DNA of 22,920 nt from DASVEE01 sp036399695 (GTDB taxonomy: Bacteria > Acidobacteriota > Thermoanaerobaculia > Gp7-AA8): assembly GCA_036399695.1 (NCBI GenBank), contig DASWMP010000216.1, positions 1-22,920 on the forward strand. Direction: 5' to 3'. A program made the position numbers and the translations under genes. The notes beneath the pieces are model-generated. The model was not told the DNA's origin and ran no database searches. It saw only the letters and a list, made by a program, of their open reading frames with translations. Below are positions 22,805 through 22,920 of the stretch, one piece after another (the stretch's first letter is position 1; each line of letters opens with the position of its first letter).

Positions 22805-22920
22805 TCATGCGCATTTTTCCAGGGGGACGAGCTGTAAGCCGAAGCGTCGAGCACGTTTACGCAGAGAGGCCAGAGAGCGATGGCGGTGCTGTTCGTGGTG
22901 GTAGTCGCTGCCGCGATCCT
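22805..22920 (-). CDS. partial ORF, C-terminal 37 residues
   Basis: The end of a reading frame entering from the right edge on the minus strand, finishing RSLASLRKRARRFGLQLVPLEKCA. The basic helix followed by GLQLVPL looks like the tail of a transposase-associated or DNA-binding protein, but no family can be named from 37 residues. It lies next to the IS110 remnant. Confidence 0.3.
   Translation of the reverse strand, partial: DRGSDYHHEQHRHRSLASLRKRARRFGLQLVPLEKCA

Overview
This window looks like a chromosomal segment from a GC-rich Gram-negative bacterium. I would place it near the Acidobacteriota (Thermoanaerobaculia or Vicinamibacteria-like), probably from a metagenome. That is inference. 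It rests on a TonB-dependent receptor with an N-terminal carboxypeptidase-regulatory-like domain, a GWxTD-domain secreted protein, a Ser/Thr kinase with a C-terminal membrane/repeat half, a second EF-G-like GTPase, and the rplU-rpmA-obgE-nadD-rsfS-rlmH gene order. No rRNA, tRNA or CRISPR array was seen.

Positions 1-6400 (minus strand) form a housekeeping block. In transcription order it reads rplU, rpmA, obgE, nadD, rsfS, a single-domain sigma54-type activator, rlmH, a DksA/TraR-like regulator and holA. Several junctions are 4-nt ATGA or GTGA overlaps, which suggests translational coupling. The block joins ribosomal proteins, ribosome assembly or silencing factors (Obg, RsfS, RlmH), NAD synthesis and the replication clamp loader. 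A small plus-strand ORF lies between obgE and rpmA.

Positions 6506-10970 (minus strand) encode envelope proteins: a large TonB-dependent receptor, a small Cys-containing secreted protein and a GWxTD lipoprotein-like protein. The first two are followed by clear hairpin terminators. Positions 11348-14888 (minus strand) form a compact four-gene operon: a short TldD-like HEXXXH protein, an unrecognised partner coupled to it, a DUF507-like small protein and an acyl-CoA carboxylase carboxyltransferase subunit. A receptor-type Ser/Thr kinase (15073-17151, minus) and an EF-G-like GTPase (17271-19364, plus) are divergently transcribed from a 119-bp spacer.

From about 19420 to the right edge the character changes. 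Small hypothetical genes lie beside decayed ones: a Fic-like N-terminal fragment with no catalytic core, two small membrane proteins, a possible HicB tail, a tail-collar-domain gene broken by several frameshifts, and a truncated, frameshifted IS110-family transposase. Every gene to the left is intact, so this is a degraded accessory zone or a low-quality contig end.

Several intergenic spacers carry short tandem repeat arrays (7-nt or 9-nt units). Most are arranged as inverted pairs able to form long hairpins. This is the most unusual non-coding signal in the window.
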